Part shown: one piece after another, positions 9,056 to 17,189 of the stretch
Position numbering within the stretch: the first letter of the stretch is position 1
How the letters are laid out: each line of letters opens with the position of its first letter
Origin: Clostridiales bacterium
GTDB lineage: Bacteria > Bacillota > Clostridia > Lachnospirales > Lachnospiraceae
Reading direction: 5' to 3'
Assembly (NCBI GenBank): GCA_020859995.1
Contig: JAJBVE010000050.1
Location: 1 to 44,280, forward strand
Length of the DNA stretch: 44,280 bases
Notes under the pieces: generated by a model
Told to the model about the DNA's origin: nothing
Database searches by the model: none
The model's input: the letters and a program-made list of their open reading frames with translations, nothing else
Position numbers and translations under genes: made by a program

Positions 9056-9301
9056 ATGGCAGTAAAGATCAGATTAAGAAGAATGGGAAAAAAGAAAGAT
9101 CCTTTCTATAGAATCGTTGTCGCGGACGGCAGATCACCGAGAGATGGAAAATGTATCGAGGAGATTGGTTCCTATAATCCGAACACCGATCCGAGCGAGT
9201 TCAAGATTAACGAAGAGCTTGCTAAGAAATGGCTTGCGGCCGGCGCTCAGCCGACCGAGACCGTCGGGAAGCTTTTCAAGCTGGCTGGCATCGAGAAGTA
9301 A
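9056..9301 (+). CDS. rpsP: 30S ribosomal protein bS16
   Basis: Assembly protein of the small ribosomal subunit. The 81-residue sequence starts [26 protein letters not shown] (shown here only as a family hallmark of S16), with [10 protein letters not shown] in the middle and a C-terminal helix. Length is standard. It is strongly initiated behind AGGAGGTG. khpA follows after 16 bases, and a terminator lies beyond khpA. Confidence 0.97.
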   Translation: MAVKIRLRRMGKKKDPFYRIVVADGRSPRDGKCIEEIGSYNPNTDPSEFKINEELAKKWLAAGAQPTETVGKLFKLAGIEK

Positions 9302-9317
9302 AAAGAGGTGAGCAGAT

Positions 9318-9548
9318 ATGAAGGAACTATTGGAAGTAATTGCGAAATCTCTGGTTGAACATCCCGACGAGGTAGAGGTTACAGAAAAAGAAAGCGGCAA
9401 AACGCTCGTGCTGGAGCTGAAGGTTGCTCCCACAGATATGGGTAAGGTGATTGGAAAGCAGGGGAGAATCGCGAAAGCGATCCGCTCCGTGGTGAAGGCT
9501 GCTGCGACAAAGGATGACCGCAAAGTCGTAGTGGACATCCTGCAGTAA
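9318..9548 (+). CDS. khpA: KH-domain RNA-binding protein KhpA (YlqC family)
   Basis: Small single-KH protein (76 residues) that in Firmicutes pairs with KhpB and binds RNA, affecting cell division and envelope growth. The GxxG loop is seen in VIGKQGRIAKAIR, preceded by a strand with LELKVAPTDMG. Start ATG behind GAGGTGA. It sits in the usual rpsP-khpA-rimM position. Confidence 0.93.
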   Translation: MKELLEVIAKSLVEHPDEVEVTEKESGKTLVLELKVAPTDMGKVIGKQGRIAKAIRSVVKAAATKDDRKVVVDILQ

Positions 9549-9605
9549 TGCGCGGGATGGGATTCCATCCGGATATCGCGCTTATCGAAAAAAATGCTGC
9601 TGTGA

Positions 9606-9642
9606 GGGGCTGTTAAGGTAGTTTGACAGCTCCTTCTTTTTT
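9606..9642 (+). terminator. Terminator between khpA and rimM
   Basis: Stem GGGGCTGT (9606-9613) with ACAGCTCC (9626-9633, one G-U pair), followed by TTCTTTTTT. It may be partial, since rimM normally belongs to the same operon. Confidence 0.7.
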
Positions 9643-9765
9643 ATGATGAGCAGGGACGCAAGAGAAATTTTGACAGCATTGCTGCCGCGCTCTGCCCAGC
9701 GGATCGGGGAGAAAAGCATTTCCCTATCCGATTAATTTCAAGAGATAATGTTCAAGGAGAAATGT

Positions 9766-10479
9766 ATGCTGGATATTTTGCAGGTGGGTGCCGTGACATC
9801 CACGCATGGCCTCGCTGGAGAGGTAAAGGTCTTTCCTACAACAGACGATCCGATGAGATACAAAGATTTAAAGACGGTTCTGGTTGAAAGTATGCCGGTA
9901 TCCGTCCGAAATCTGACGGCAGGAGCAAACCACAGGCAAAAGCCTGATTCCGCAAACAGGAGAACTCCGGGAATCAGGCAAAATGACACACCGCAGCCAT
10001 CCGGAGACAATTTTCGGGAAATGCATATCGAGCATGTTCGTTTTCAGAAAAATCTGGTTATTCTGAAATTCAGCGGCCTGGATCGAATTGAGGACGTGGA
10101 GTGGATGCGCGGACATGCACTCTATGTCACTCGCGAGAATGCGGTTCCTTTGGAGGATGGCGAATACTTTATCGCGGATCTGATTGGCCTGACGGTTTAT
10201 TCCGATGAGCCTGTATCTGTTTCCGGAACAGCTTTCGCAACAAAACTTCAGGAAGAACCGCAAACTGGGATTGAGAAAACCTTAGAAGAAAAATCTGCTC
10301 CTGGTTTCTTACTGGGAAAGCTCAGCGATGTACTGCAGACCGGAGCGAATGACGTATACGAAGTAAAGCTTGCGGACGGACGAGAAGTACTGATTCCGGC
10401 TATCCGACAGTGTATATTAAACGTTGACCTGAAACAGGGTACCATGCTTGTGCATCTGCTGGAGGGACTTCTGGAATGA
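9766..10479 (+). CDS. rimM: 16S rRNA processing factor RimM, enlarged
   Basis: Helps mature the 30S subunit head by binding uS19 and 16S rRNA. The N-terminal barrel is clear: LQVGAVTSTHGLAGEVKVFPTTDDP at residues 5-29, continuing in LKFSGLDRIEDVEWMRG. The PRC-barrel half has FIADLIGLTVY and GKLSDVLQTGANDVYEVKL, ending VLIPAI. At 237 residues it is much longer than the usual ~170. The excess lies in two polar, low-complexity stretches, about residues 43-84 (in the N domain) and 146-181 (in the PRC domain). Start 9766 is chosen behind AAGGAG at 6 bases; ATG 9748 adds six residues and lacks a proper site. Its stop overlaps the trmD start (ATGA). Confidence 0.9.
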   Translation: MLDILQVGAVTSTHGLAGEVKVFPTTDDPMRYKDLKTVLVESMPVSVRNLTAGANHRQKPDSANRRTPGIRQNDTPQPSGDNFREMHIEHVRFQKNLVILKFSGLDRIEDVEWMRGHALYVTRENAVPLEDGEYFIADLIGLTVYSDEPVSVSGTAFATKLQEEPQTGIEKTLEEKSAPGFLLGKLSDVLQTGANDVYEVKLADGREVLIPAIRQCILNVDLKQGTMLVHLLEGLLE

Positions 10480-11327
10480 ATTTTTATGTAATGACCTTAT
10501 TTCCGGAAATGATTGAGCAGGGAATGAATACCAGCATTACCGGGCGCGCGATTTCAAAGGGGCTGCTTTCGCTGGAAACCGTGAATATCCGCGATTATTC
10601 TGTCACCGGAAATGGAAGAATTGACGATTATCCATACGGAGGCGGAGCGGGAATGGTCATGCAGGCAGAGCCAATTTTCCGAGCGTATGAGGCACTGCGG
10701 GCAAGGATTTCTGCGCGGGAAAAAACTGCCGATCCAAAAGAAGATGATCAGAAAGAAACTGCTCCGAAGGCTCTGACATCCGCGAGGGTGATCTATCTTA
10801 CTCCGCAGGGACGGGTTTTTCATCAGGCCATGGCAAAGGAATTTGCGCGTGAAAAGCACCTGATTTTTCTCTGCGGACATTATGAAGGTGTGGATGAGCG
10901 GGTGCTCGAAGAGATTGTTACCGATCAGGTTTCGATCGGCGATTATGTTTTGACCGGAGGCGAGCTCCCAGCCATGGTTATGATGGACGCGATTGCACGG
11001 ATGGTTCCCGGAGTGCTGAGCAACGAACAGTCGGGAGAGTCGGAAAGCTTTTCGGACGGCCTGCTGGAATATCCGCAGTACAGCCGTCCGGAAATCTGGC
11101 ATGAGCGGACGGTTCCTCCCGTTCTCTTATCCGGGCATCATGGCAATGTAGACCGATGGCGGCGCGATCAGTCATTGTTTCGCACCCTGATGATCCGGCC
11201 TGAGCTCCTTGACGGTATTGCGCTGGATAAAGGAGACAGGAAATTTTTACTCCGGCTGCTGAGCGGAGAAGCGAAAGTTCCGCTTGGAGAAGAGCAGACA
11301 GCATATCTGAAAAAATTGCTTCTGTGA
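10476..11327 (+). CDS. trmD: tRNA (guanine-37-N1) methyltransferase TrmD, enlarged
   Basis: Methylates G37 of tRNAs with S-adenosylmethionine to prevent frameshifting. SPOUT-family features are present: MTLFPEMIEQGMNTSITGRA, DDYPYGGGAGMVM, the trefoil-knot SAM loops CGHYEGVDERV (133-143) and SIGDYVLTGGELPAM (153-167), and EYPQYSRP. The protein has 283 residues against the usual ~240. About 25 extra residues (77-102) of charged sequence (REKTADPKEDDQKETAPK) separate the first strand pair from VIYLTPQG. Translationally coupled to rimM by a 4-base overlap. Confidence 0.95.
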   Translation: MNFYVMTLFPEMIEQGMNTSITGRAISKGLLSLETVNIRDYSVTGNGRIDDYPYGGGAGMVMQAEPIFRAYEALRARISAREKTADPKEDDQKETAPKALTSARVIYLTPQGRVFHQAMAKEFAREKHLIFLCGHYEGVDERVLEEIVTDQVSIGDYVLTGGELPAMVMMDAIARMVPGVLSNEQSGESESFSDGLLEYPQYSRPEIWHERTVPPVLLSGHHGNVDRWRRDQSLFRTLMIRPELLDGIALDKGDRKFLLRLLSGEAKVPLGEEQTAYLKKLLL

Positions 11328-11372
11328 CAAAAATATTGGAGCCGAAAAGTTGAAAAAACAGAGAATATTTTC

Positions 11373-11401
11373 TTGCATTTTATTGGGAATCATGCTACAC
11401 T
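11373..11401 (+). promoter_or_regulatory. Promoter of rplS
   Basis: TTGCAT (11373-11378), a 17-base spacer, TACACT (11396-11401). It yields a leader of about 150 bases before rplS. A ribosomal-protein leader (the L19 leader family is known from Firmicutes) is plausible, but I could not confirm its consensus. Confidence 0.6.
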
Positions 11402-11556
11402 CATTTGCGTTGCGAGAAAGATGGTCCTCTGTTACAGTACTCGCGGATCAGGAGCGGGAAGATGGGAAACGATGACAGCTCCTTATGCCGTTTCACATAG
11501 ATTTCTGATCAGACGCGGGAGTATTAAGAACATCGATTACAGGAAGGAGATCCAAA

Positions 11557-11904
11557 ATGAGCGATATTATTAAACAGATCGAGGATGCTCAGCTTAAGAC
11601 TGAGGTACCGCAGTTTTCCGTAGGAGACACTGTGAGAGTGTACGGAAAGATCAAAGAGGGCAACCGCGAGAGAATTCAGGTATTTGAAGGCATTGTTATG
11701 AAGAGACAAGGCGGCGGCGTCCGTGAGACCTTTACAGTTCGCAAGACTTCAAATGGTGTCGGCGTAGAGAAGACCTGGCCGCTGCATTCCCCGAGTGTAG
11801 AAAAGGTGGAAGTAGTTCGCCATGGTAAAGTAAGACGCGCGAAGCTGACATACCTGAGAGGACGCGTAGGCAAGAAAGCCAAAGTAAAAGAGCTTGTGAA
11901 ATAA
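11557..11904 (+). CDS. rplS: 50S ribosomal protein bL19
   Basis: Protein at the subunit interface of the large ribosomal subunit. The 115-residue sequence has the L19 signatures [43 protein letters not shown], and [27 protein letters not shown] near the C-terminus (given as family marks, in three pieces). Start ATG behind AAGGAGATC. It has its own promoter at 11373 and a terminator at 11915. Confidence 0.97.
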   Translation: MSDIIKQIEDAQLKTEVPQFSVGDTVRVYGKIKEGNRERIQVFEGIVMKRQGGGVRETFTVRKTSNGVGVEKTWPLHSPSVEKVEVVRHGKVRRAKLTYLRGRVGKKAKVKELVK

Positions 11905-11914
11905 GGATCGGATC

Positions 11915-11946
11915 AGGGAGATTACATTATTGTATTCTCCCTTTTT
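11915..11946 (+). terminator. Terminator of rplS
   Basis: AGGGAGA (11915-11921) pairs with TCTCCCT (11936-11942), followed by TTTT. Confidence 0.8.
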
Positions 11947-11954
11947 GCACACAA

Positions 11955-12177
11955 GTCCCAAACAGCAGCAAAACAGAAAGGCAGACGATGCGGATTTATC
12001 CGCAAACGGCTGGATTTCTGTTTTGGGATGGGCGGGACGCCCATACAGCCTCAAACATATGACGCGGAAGCGGCATATAGCCTGCGAGGCAGGCGGTTTG
12101 TGGCCTGCTGTTTGGGACTCTTGACGCGAGCAGCAAAACAGAAAGGCAGACGATGCGGATTTATCCGCAAACGGCTG
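11955..12177. repeat. Intergenic element: 49-bp direct repeats with internal palindrome and 14-bp inverted repeats
   Basis: A 49-bp sequence occurs identically at 11964-12012 and 12129-12177. Each copy holds a perfect 16-base palindrome (TGCGGATTTATCCGCA). A 14-bp inverted repeat, GTCCCAAACAGCAG (11955-11968) and its complement (12105-12118), brackets the first copy and the segment between. The small open frame across it (11930-12124) has no ribosome site or family resemblance and is not called a gene. It resembles a short dispersed palindromic element rather than a transposon; no transposase or target duplication was seen. Confidence 0.75.
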
Positions 12178-12205
12178 ACAGACCGATGAAGGAGGTGCCT
12201 GCCAA

Positions 12206-12748
12206 TTGACGAAGAAACATTCCATACTCCGCAATATCCTTTTGTGGGCCTTCGAGATTCTGGTTGTCATTCTGTTTGCTTACGTGGTGGTCTATTTCTT
12301 CGGACAGACCAGGACCAATATCGGGCAGTCGATGGATACGACTTTATCCGGAGGCGATACGGTCCTTTTGAATACATTTGTCTACCAGTTCGGCACTCCG
12401 CAGCGCGGGGATGTGATTGCGTTTAAGCCGAATGGGAGTACTACGGCATATACAAGCATCAAGCGCGTGATCGGTCTTCCCGGAGAAACGATTCAGATCA
12501 AGGACGGCATGATTTATATCGACGGGGAAGTGTATCTCGAGGATCAAAACTATCCTGTCATGACGAATGGAGGAATGGCTGAGGATGGAGTTACACTCGG
12601 GGACAGGGAATATTTCGTGCTGGGAGATAACCGCAATAACAGCGAAGACAGCCGTTTTGCGGATGTAGGCGTAGTGTCGAGTGATTATATAGAAGGAAAG
12701 GTCTGGTTCGTGATTTCACCGTCTTCTCACCGGGGATTTGTCCGCTGA
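12206..12748 (+). CDS. lepB: Type I signal peptidase (first of three)
   Basis: Cleaves signal peptides from exported preproteins on the outer face of the membrane. The 180-residue protein has one N-terminal membrane segment (about 11-32), the catalytic Ser42 in GQSMD, the catalytic Lys86 in SIKRVIGLPGE, and the LGDNRNNSEDSR box. The start is TTG (12206), 8 bases behind GGAGGTG. It lies between rplS and rbgA, its standard Firmicute position. It is the most diverged of the three copies here (the region after the Ser has GGDTVLLNTFVY). Confidence 0.93.
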   Translation: MTKKHSILRNILLWAFEILVVILFAYVVVYFFGQTRTNIGQSMDTTLSGGDTVLLNTFVYQFGTPQRGDVIAFKPNGSTTAYTSIKRVIGLPGETIQIKDGMIYIDGEVYLEDQNYPVMTNGGMAEDGVTLGDREYFVLGDNRNNSEDSRFADVGVVSSDYIEGKVWFVISPSSHRGFVR

Positions 12749-12770
12749 CCTTCACGAGGAGATATTTATT

Positions 12771-13610
12771 ATGGATGTTCAGTGGTATCCGGGGCATATG
12801 ACGAAGGCCCGGCGGATGATGCAGGAGGACATGAAGCTGATCGACCTGGTCATCGAGCTGACGGACGCGCGCGCTCCTTTATCGGGGAGAAATCCGGATA
12901 TTGATGAGCTGGCGAAGAATAAATCCCGTGTGATTCTGCTGAATAAGGCAGACATGGCGGATGAGCGTCTGACACGCTGCTGGGAAGATTATTTTCGAAA
13001 AGCCGGATGGAAAACGGCAGCAGTCAATTCCAGAACCTCCGCGGATATGAAACAAATCTGGCAGATCATTATGGAGGCCAGCCAGGAAAAGCTGGAACGT
13101 GACCGAAAAAAAGGCATTCAGAACCGTCCGGTCCGGGCTATGATTGTCGGCATTCCTAATGTGGGAAAGTCTACTTTCATCAATTCCTTTGCCGGAAAAG
13201 CCAGTGCGAAGACCGGCAATAAGCCTGGTGTTACAAAAGGCAAGCAGTGGATCCGTCCGAAAAAAGGCATCGAATTGCTCGACACGCCTGGAATCCTGTG
13301 GCCCAAATTTGATGATCCGCAGGTTGGAACAAGGCTGGCCGCGCTTGGTTCCATACGGGATGAGATTATTCAGACAGAGGAACTTTCTCTTTGGGTACTG
13401 GACTTTCTTGTCAAAGAATATCCGGGAATGCTGTCCGGACGTTATCAGATTGAAGAAACGCAGGATAAGACATTACTTCTTGCGGATATCGCCAGAGTGC
13501 GGGGATGTCTTAAAAAAGGCGGAGAGCCTGATTACGAGCGTGCTGCTTCCATTCTTTTGGATGACTTCAGAAACGGAAGGATTGGGAGGATTACGCTTGA
13601 ACGCCCATAA
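12771..13610 (+). CDS. rbgA: Ribosome biogenesis GTPase RbgA (YlqF)
   Basis: Circularly permuted GTPase needed for a late step of 50S assembly. Motifs appear in permuted order: G4 NKAD at 58-61, G1 GIPNVGKST at 127-135, and G3 DTPG at 171-174. The N-terminus MDVQWYPGHMTKARR is the family hallmark. Length (279) is typical. Start 12771 is behind GAGGAGAT; the 11 codons upstream from 12738 overlap the lepB end and are excluded. Inserted between lepB copies 1 and 2. Confidence 0.96.
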   Translation: MDVQWYPGHMTKARRMMQEDMKLIDLVIELTDARAPLSGRNPDIDELAKNKSRVILLNKADMADERLTRCWEDYFRKAGWKTAAVNSRTSADMKQIWQIIMEASQEKLERDRKKGIQNRPVRAMIVGIPNVGKSTFINSFAGKASAKTGNKPGVTKGKQWIRPKKGIELLDTPGILWPKFDDPQVGTRLAALGSIRDEIIQTEELSLWVLDFLVKEYPGMLSGRYQIEETQDKTLLLADIARVRGCLKKGGEPDYERAASILLDDFRNGRIGRITLERP

Positions 13611-13657
13611 ATGATACACGAATGCCAATCAACAAATAGAAAGAAGAGAAATGAGCT

Positions 13658-14242
13658 ATGAGTAAAGAAAACAGACAGGGAGAACCTGCGGAAGAGGAAA
13701 AAAAGGTGGATCCAAAAAAAGAGATTTTAAGCTGGATCTTTTATATTGCGTTTGTTGTGCTGGCTACCTGGCTGATCTTGCATTTTGTTGGTCAGAGAAC
13801 GGTTGTGGACGGTTCTTCCATGAATAATACACTTCAGGATGGCGATAATCTGATCGTGGAAAAGCTTTCGTACCGGTTTGGTGATCCGCAGCGCTTTGAT
13901 ATCATTGTTTTTCGTCCCTATGAGGATTCTGACGAATACTATATCAAACGCATCATTGGTCTTCCCGGCGAAACGGTTCGCATCGACGAGGATGGGAATA
14001 TTTACATTAACGGAGAGCTTCTCGAAGAAGATTACGGAAAAGAAACGATTCAAAATCCCGGACGGGCGAGTGAAGAAATTACTCTGGGAGAGGATGAATA
14101 CTTTGTGCTGGGGGATAACAGAAATAACAGCACGGACAGCCGCACAGAAAAGGTTGGAAATGTAAGCCGCGATTCAATTGTCGGAAAGGCATGGGTACGA
14201 ATCTGGCCGCTTAGCGGCATCGGCTTTTTGACGCACCAATAA
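13658..14242 (+). CDS. lepB: Type I signal peptidase (second of three)
   Basis: Membrane-bound serine/lysine peptidase for secretory signal peptides, 194 residues. An acidic/basic cytoplasmic head (1-20), a membrane segment (about 23-44), Ser54 in GSSMNN, Lys97 in YIKRIIGLPGE, and LGDNRNNSTDSR. It resembles the third copy more than the first (shared YRFxDPxRFDxxVF and YIKRIIGLPGETV). Starts at ATG 13658 behind AAGAAGAG, 48 bases after rbgA. Confidence 0.94.
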   Translation: MSKENRQGEPAEEEKKVDPKKEILSWIFYIAFVVLATWLILHFVGQRTVVDGSSMNNTLQDGDNLIVEKLSYRFGDPQRFDIIVFRPYEDSDEYYIKRIIGLPGETVRIDEDGNIYINGELLEEDYGKETIQNPGRASEEITLGEDEYFVLGDNRNNSTDSRTEKVGNVSRDSIVGKAWVRIWPLSGIGFLTHQ

Positions 14243-14384
14243 AAGGCAGGTGAATCAGCCGCCTTGCCTGTGATTTGACAGGGGAGAATTACAGGCCTGG
14301 ATCGGCTGCTGGTCACGCATAATAGCTGTGGCGCTGCTGTTTCCGATTTGCAGAGCAAATTTGGAACACATTTGAGGGGATAAA

Positions 14385-14939
14385 TTGTTGAAGAAGGGTG
14401 AAAAAAAGAAAAGGAGCATTATCCGCGAGGCAATCAGCTGGATCTTTTATGTTCTACTGATCAGCTGCGCAGCTTACCTGGTTGTGAATTATGTCGGCGA
14501 ACGCACAGAAGTCCGCGGGGAGTCCATGTATCCGGCGTTAAACGACGGCGACCAGCTGATTGTTGATCTGATATCCTACCGTTTTACAGACCCAAAACGA
14601 TTCGATGTGGTCGTGTTTCCTTTTCAGTATCAGGAAGATACCTACTATATTAAGCGCATCATTGGCCTTCCAGGTGAGACGGTGAAGATTGAGGAAGGTG
14701 TTATTTACATCAACGGAGAGATTCTGGATGAATCATATGGATATGAAGAAATTAAAAATCCAGGGCTTGCCTCAACGGAAATTACGCTTGGAGAGCAGGA
14801 ATACTTTGTACTTGGCGATAACCGCAATGACAGTACAGACAGCAGGGAGCCAAGTGTAGGAAATATTTCACGGGACGAAATTATCGGCAAGGCGCTGCTT
14901 CGAATCTGGCCGCTTCAGTCCTTTGGATTCATTTCGTAA
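14385..14939 (+). CDS. lepB: Type I signal peptidase (third of three)
   Basis: 184 residues: Lys-rich head, membrane segment (about 17-36), catalytic Ser47 in GESMYP, Lys90 in YIKRIIGLPGE, and LGDNRNDSTDSR. The start is a TTG (14385), 6-7 bases behind GAGGGG; a second TTG follows directly. Close similarity to the preceding copy points to tandem duplication. The 142-base gap before it holds no gene. Confidence 0.94.
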   Translation: MLKKGEKKKRSIIREAISWIFYVLLISCAAYLVVNYVGERTEVRGESMYPALNDGDQLIVDLISYRFTDPKRFDVVVFPFQYQEDTYYIKRIIGLPGETVKIEEGVIYINGEILDESYGYEEIKNPGLASTEITLGEQEYFVLGDNRNDSTDSREPSVGNISRDEIIGKALLRIWPLQSFGFIS

Positions 14940-15037
14940 AACAGATAGCTGGATTTGTTTCGCACTGCAATACGGGATTTCACAGGTCAGGGGTTCCTGA
15001 CGAAATCATGCAGAGCAGGTAAGCGGGAGGACCCCCT

Positions 15038-15793
15038 ATGAAATCAGTCAGGGAAATTAAAGAAGAATTTGAAACCGCGGAAGAATCCATGCTTCCAATG
15101 CTTATCAAAGAGTATGAGCACGATAGCCGGAGCGGAGTCGTGCGCCTGATCGCCCAGATACAGAAAAAGATGGATTTGCTTGCGAAAGAACGTCAGCGGT
15201 TGGAATCTATGCGTATTTACGAACATAAATATGAAGATTTGGGAGTGGTTTGCGGGATTGACGAGGCTGGAAGAGGCCCTCTGGCCGGACCGGTCGTGGC
15301 CGGAGCGGTTATTTTGCCGCGTGATTGTGAGATCCTGTACCTGAATGATTCCAAAAAACTCAGCGCCAGAAGGCGCGGAGAGCTGTTTGAAGAGATCAAA
15401 GAAAAAGCAATCTCTTATGGGATCGGCATGGCTTCTCCGGAGCGGATTGATGAAATTAATATTTTACAGGCTACCTATGAAGCGATGCGCGAGGCTGTTC
15501 ATCAACTCTCTCCACAGCCGCAGGCTCTTTTAAACGACGCAGTTACCATCCCACAGATTCCATACCGGCAGGTGCCGATCATCGGAGGAGACGGAAAAAG
15601 CCTTTCCATAGCTGCCGCGAGCGTGCTGGCTAAGGTGACCAGGGACCGCCTGATGGTAGAATATGACGCGAAGATGCCGGAATATGGCTTTGCTTCTCAT
15701 AAAGGTTACGGCTCAGCGGCGCATATAGAAGCATTAAAAAAATATGGTCCGTCTCCTATCCACAGAAAAACATTTATAGGACATTTTGTATGA
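15038..15793 (+). CDS. rnhB: Ribonuclease HII
   Basis: Cuts the RNA strand of RNA-DNA hybrids, especially single ribonucleotides in DNA. The 251-residue protein has the Firmicute-type N-terminal helical extension (1-68), then the catalytic motif [18 protein letters not shown] with Asp75-Glu76. Further marks are [11 protein letters not shown] and the C-terminal [13 protein letters not shown] 15038 lies behind GGGAGGA. Its stop overlaps the next start (ATGA), so the two are coupled. Confidence 0.96.
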   Translation: MKSVREIKEEFETAEESMLPMLIKEYEHDSRSGVVRLIAQIQKKMDLLAKERQRLESMRIYEHKYEDLGVVCGIDEAGRGPLAGPVVAGAVILPRDCEILYLNDSKKLSARRRGELFEEIKEKAISYGIGMASPERIDEINILQATYEAMREAVHQLSPQPQALLNDAVTIPQIPYRQVPIIGGDGKSLSIAAASVLAKVTRDRLMVEYDAKMPEYGFASHKGYGSAAHIEALKKYGPSPIHRKTFIGHFV

Positions 15794-16137
15794 ATAAACA
15801 CGCGGTCGGTGCTCAATATGAAGTTCAGGCAGCTTCTCATCTGAATAGTCTTGGATATCGGATCCTCTGCCATAATTACCGCTGCCGGATGGGAGAAATT
15901 GATCTGATTGCTTCCGACGAAAAATATCTGGTTTTTATAGAAGTGAAATACCGTTCGGACGAAAGCAACGGCAGCGCGCTGGAAGCTGTAGATGTAAAAA
16001 AACAGAGGCGGATCATCCGTGCGGCCAGATGGTATCTGATGGAGAAACATCTTCCAGAGGATACACCAGTACGGTTTGACGTGGTAGCTTTTGACAAAGA
16101 GGAAATTCGTGTTATTAAAGACGCATTTTGGATATAG
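15790..16137 (+). CDS. YraN family (UPF0102) putative endonuclease
   Basis: 115-residue protein of the UPF0102 family, which has a PD-(D/E)xK nuclease-like fold. The pattern [21 protein letters not shown] gives the Asp, Glu and Lys expected of that site, and VRFDVVAFD follows. Its role is not established; the constant position after rnhB suggests nucleic-acid maintenance. Overlaps rnhB by 4 bases. Confidence 0.92.
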   Translation: MNKHAVGAQYEVQAASHLNSLGYRILCHNYRCRMGEIDLIASDEKYLVFIEVKYRSDESNGSALEAVDVKKQRRIIRAARWYLMEKHLPEDTPVRFDVVAFDKEEIRVIKDAFWI

Positions 16138-16148
16138 ACAAATGTAAA

Positions 16149-16191
16149 ATGCATCGCTGCGTAAGCTATATAAATCTAACGCAGCTTGCAT
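16149..16191 (+). terminator. Hairpin after yraN, possible terminator
   Basis: GCTGCGT (16156-16162) pairs with ACGCAGC (16179-16185), extended by ATGC/GCAT at the base. No T tract follows, so termination is uncertain. Confidence 0.35.
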
Positions 16192-16222
16192 AATCAAACA
16201 GGTTGAAAACTGTGAGGCAAAA

Positions 16223-17077
16223 ATGGAGCATTTATTGCGAAAAGAATCTTCAGACTTTGTGCATGAAAACTGGAATCAGGGGGTTCTGTATTTTACTTTT
16301 CCCCCTTTTGAGCAGATGCCCTTTCTGGTTCATGGATTCAGCAGCCGTCTTGGCGGCGTCAGCGAAAAAGAGCTGGGAGAATTGAATCTGAGCTATACAC
16401 GCGGTGATCTTCCGGAGCATGTCGATGAAAATTTCAGACGGATTGCGGATGCGGTTGGATTTCCCTATGAATGTATGGTGTTTTCTGACCAGACACATAC
16501 GACCAACGTGCGTGAAGTGACACGGAAAGATTGTGGGAAGGGCTATCTTTTTGAACGGGATTATCAGGATGTGGATGGTCTTGTCACCAATGAACCTGGT
16601 GTGGTGCTGACGACCTTTTTCGCGGATTGTGTGCCGCTCTACTTTGTGGATCCGGTTCATCAGGCGATTGGTCTTTCTCACTCCGGTTGGAAAGGTACGG
16701 TTCACGACATTGCCCGCGTTACGGTAGAAAAGATGCAAAACATCTATGGGACAGACCCGGCCAGTCTGATTGGGGTTATCGGACCATCCATCTGCCAGGA
16801 CTGCTACGAGGTAGGAGAGGACGTAGTCTCGCAGTTTCGCGAACAGTATCCGGAACCGGCCTGGCCGCTTTTATTCCGCCCGAACAGCCGGGGCAAATAT
16901 CAGCTGAATCTCTGGGAGGCATGCAGATATAATATGCAAAACGCGGGCCTTTTGCCTGAACACATATTTGTGACAGACCTTTGTACCTGCTGCAATCCGA
17001 AGGTGCTTTTCTCTCACCGTGCTTCCCATGGAAAACGAGGAAATCTGGCTGCGTTTCTGGCTATCCGTGACTGGTAG
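16223..17077 (+). CDS. pgeF: Purine nucleoside phosphorylase / laccase-domain protein (YfiH, PgeF family)
   Basis: Family enzymes act on purine nucleosides (adenosine deaminase and phosphorylase activities in the LACC1/YfiH group) and have been linked to cell-wall editing. The 284-residue protein shows the metal-site residues: DQTHTTNV, FFADCVPLYFVDP, GLSHSGWKGTVHDI (His), ICQDCYEVGEDV, and the Cys-rich DLCTCCNPKVLFSHRASHG near the end. Length is normal. The start at 16223 has a modest GAGGC site; an upstream ATG is not available in frame. Confidence 0.92.
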   Translation: MEHLLRKESSDFVHENWNQGVLYFTFPPFEQMPFLVHGFSSRLGGVSEKELGELNLSYTRGDLPEHVDENFRRIADAVGFPYECMVFSDQTHTTNVREVTRKDCGKGYLFERDYQDVDGLVTNEPGVVLTTFFADCVPLYFVDPVHQAIGLSHSGWKGTVHDIARVTVEKMQNIYGTDPASLIGVIGPSICQDCYEVGEDVVSQFREQYPEPAWPLLFRPNSRGKYQLNLWEACRYNMQNAGLLPEHIFVTDLCTCCNPKVLFSHRASHGKRGNLAAFLAIRDW

Positions 17078-17095
17078 AATAGCGAAAACGTTTTC

Positions 17096-17124
17096 TTGAC
17101 GCATGGAAATCAAGATGCTATACT
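17096..17124 (+). promoter_or_regulatory. Promoter of the PRPP synthetase gene
   Basis: TTGACG (17096-17101), a 17-base spacer, TATACT (17119-17124). The start near 17131 gives a ~59-base leader. This argues against an upstream ATG at 17103 as the gene start. Confidence 0.8.
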
Positions 17125-17189
17125 GGGCACGAAAGCCAGTCTCTTATACATTATATTTTATAGCTTCATTCACGAAAGAGAGGGTCTCT

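Noticed and set aside
11930-12124. 64-codon open frame within the rplS-lepB gap
   Set aside because: It runs across the terminator and the repeat copies, has no ribosome site, and looks like translated repeat sequence.
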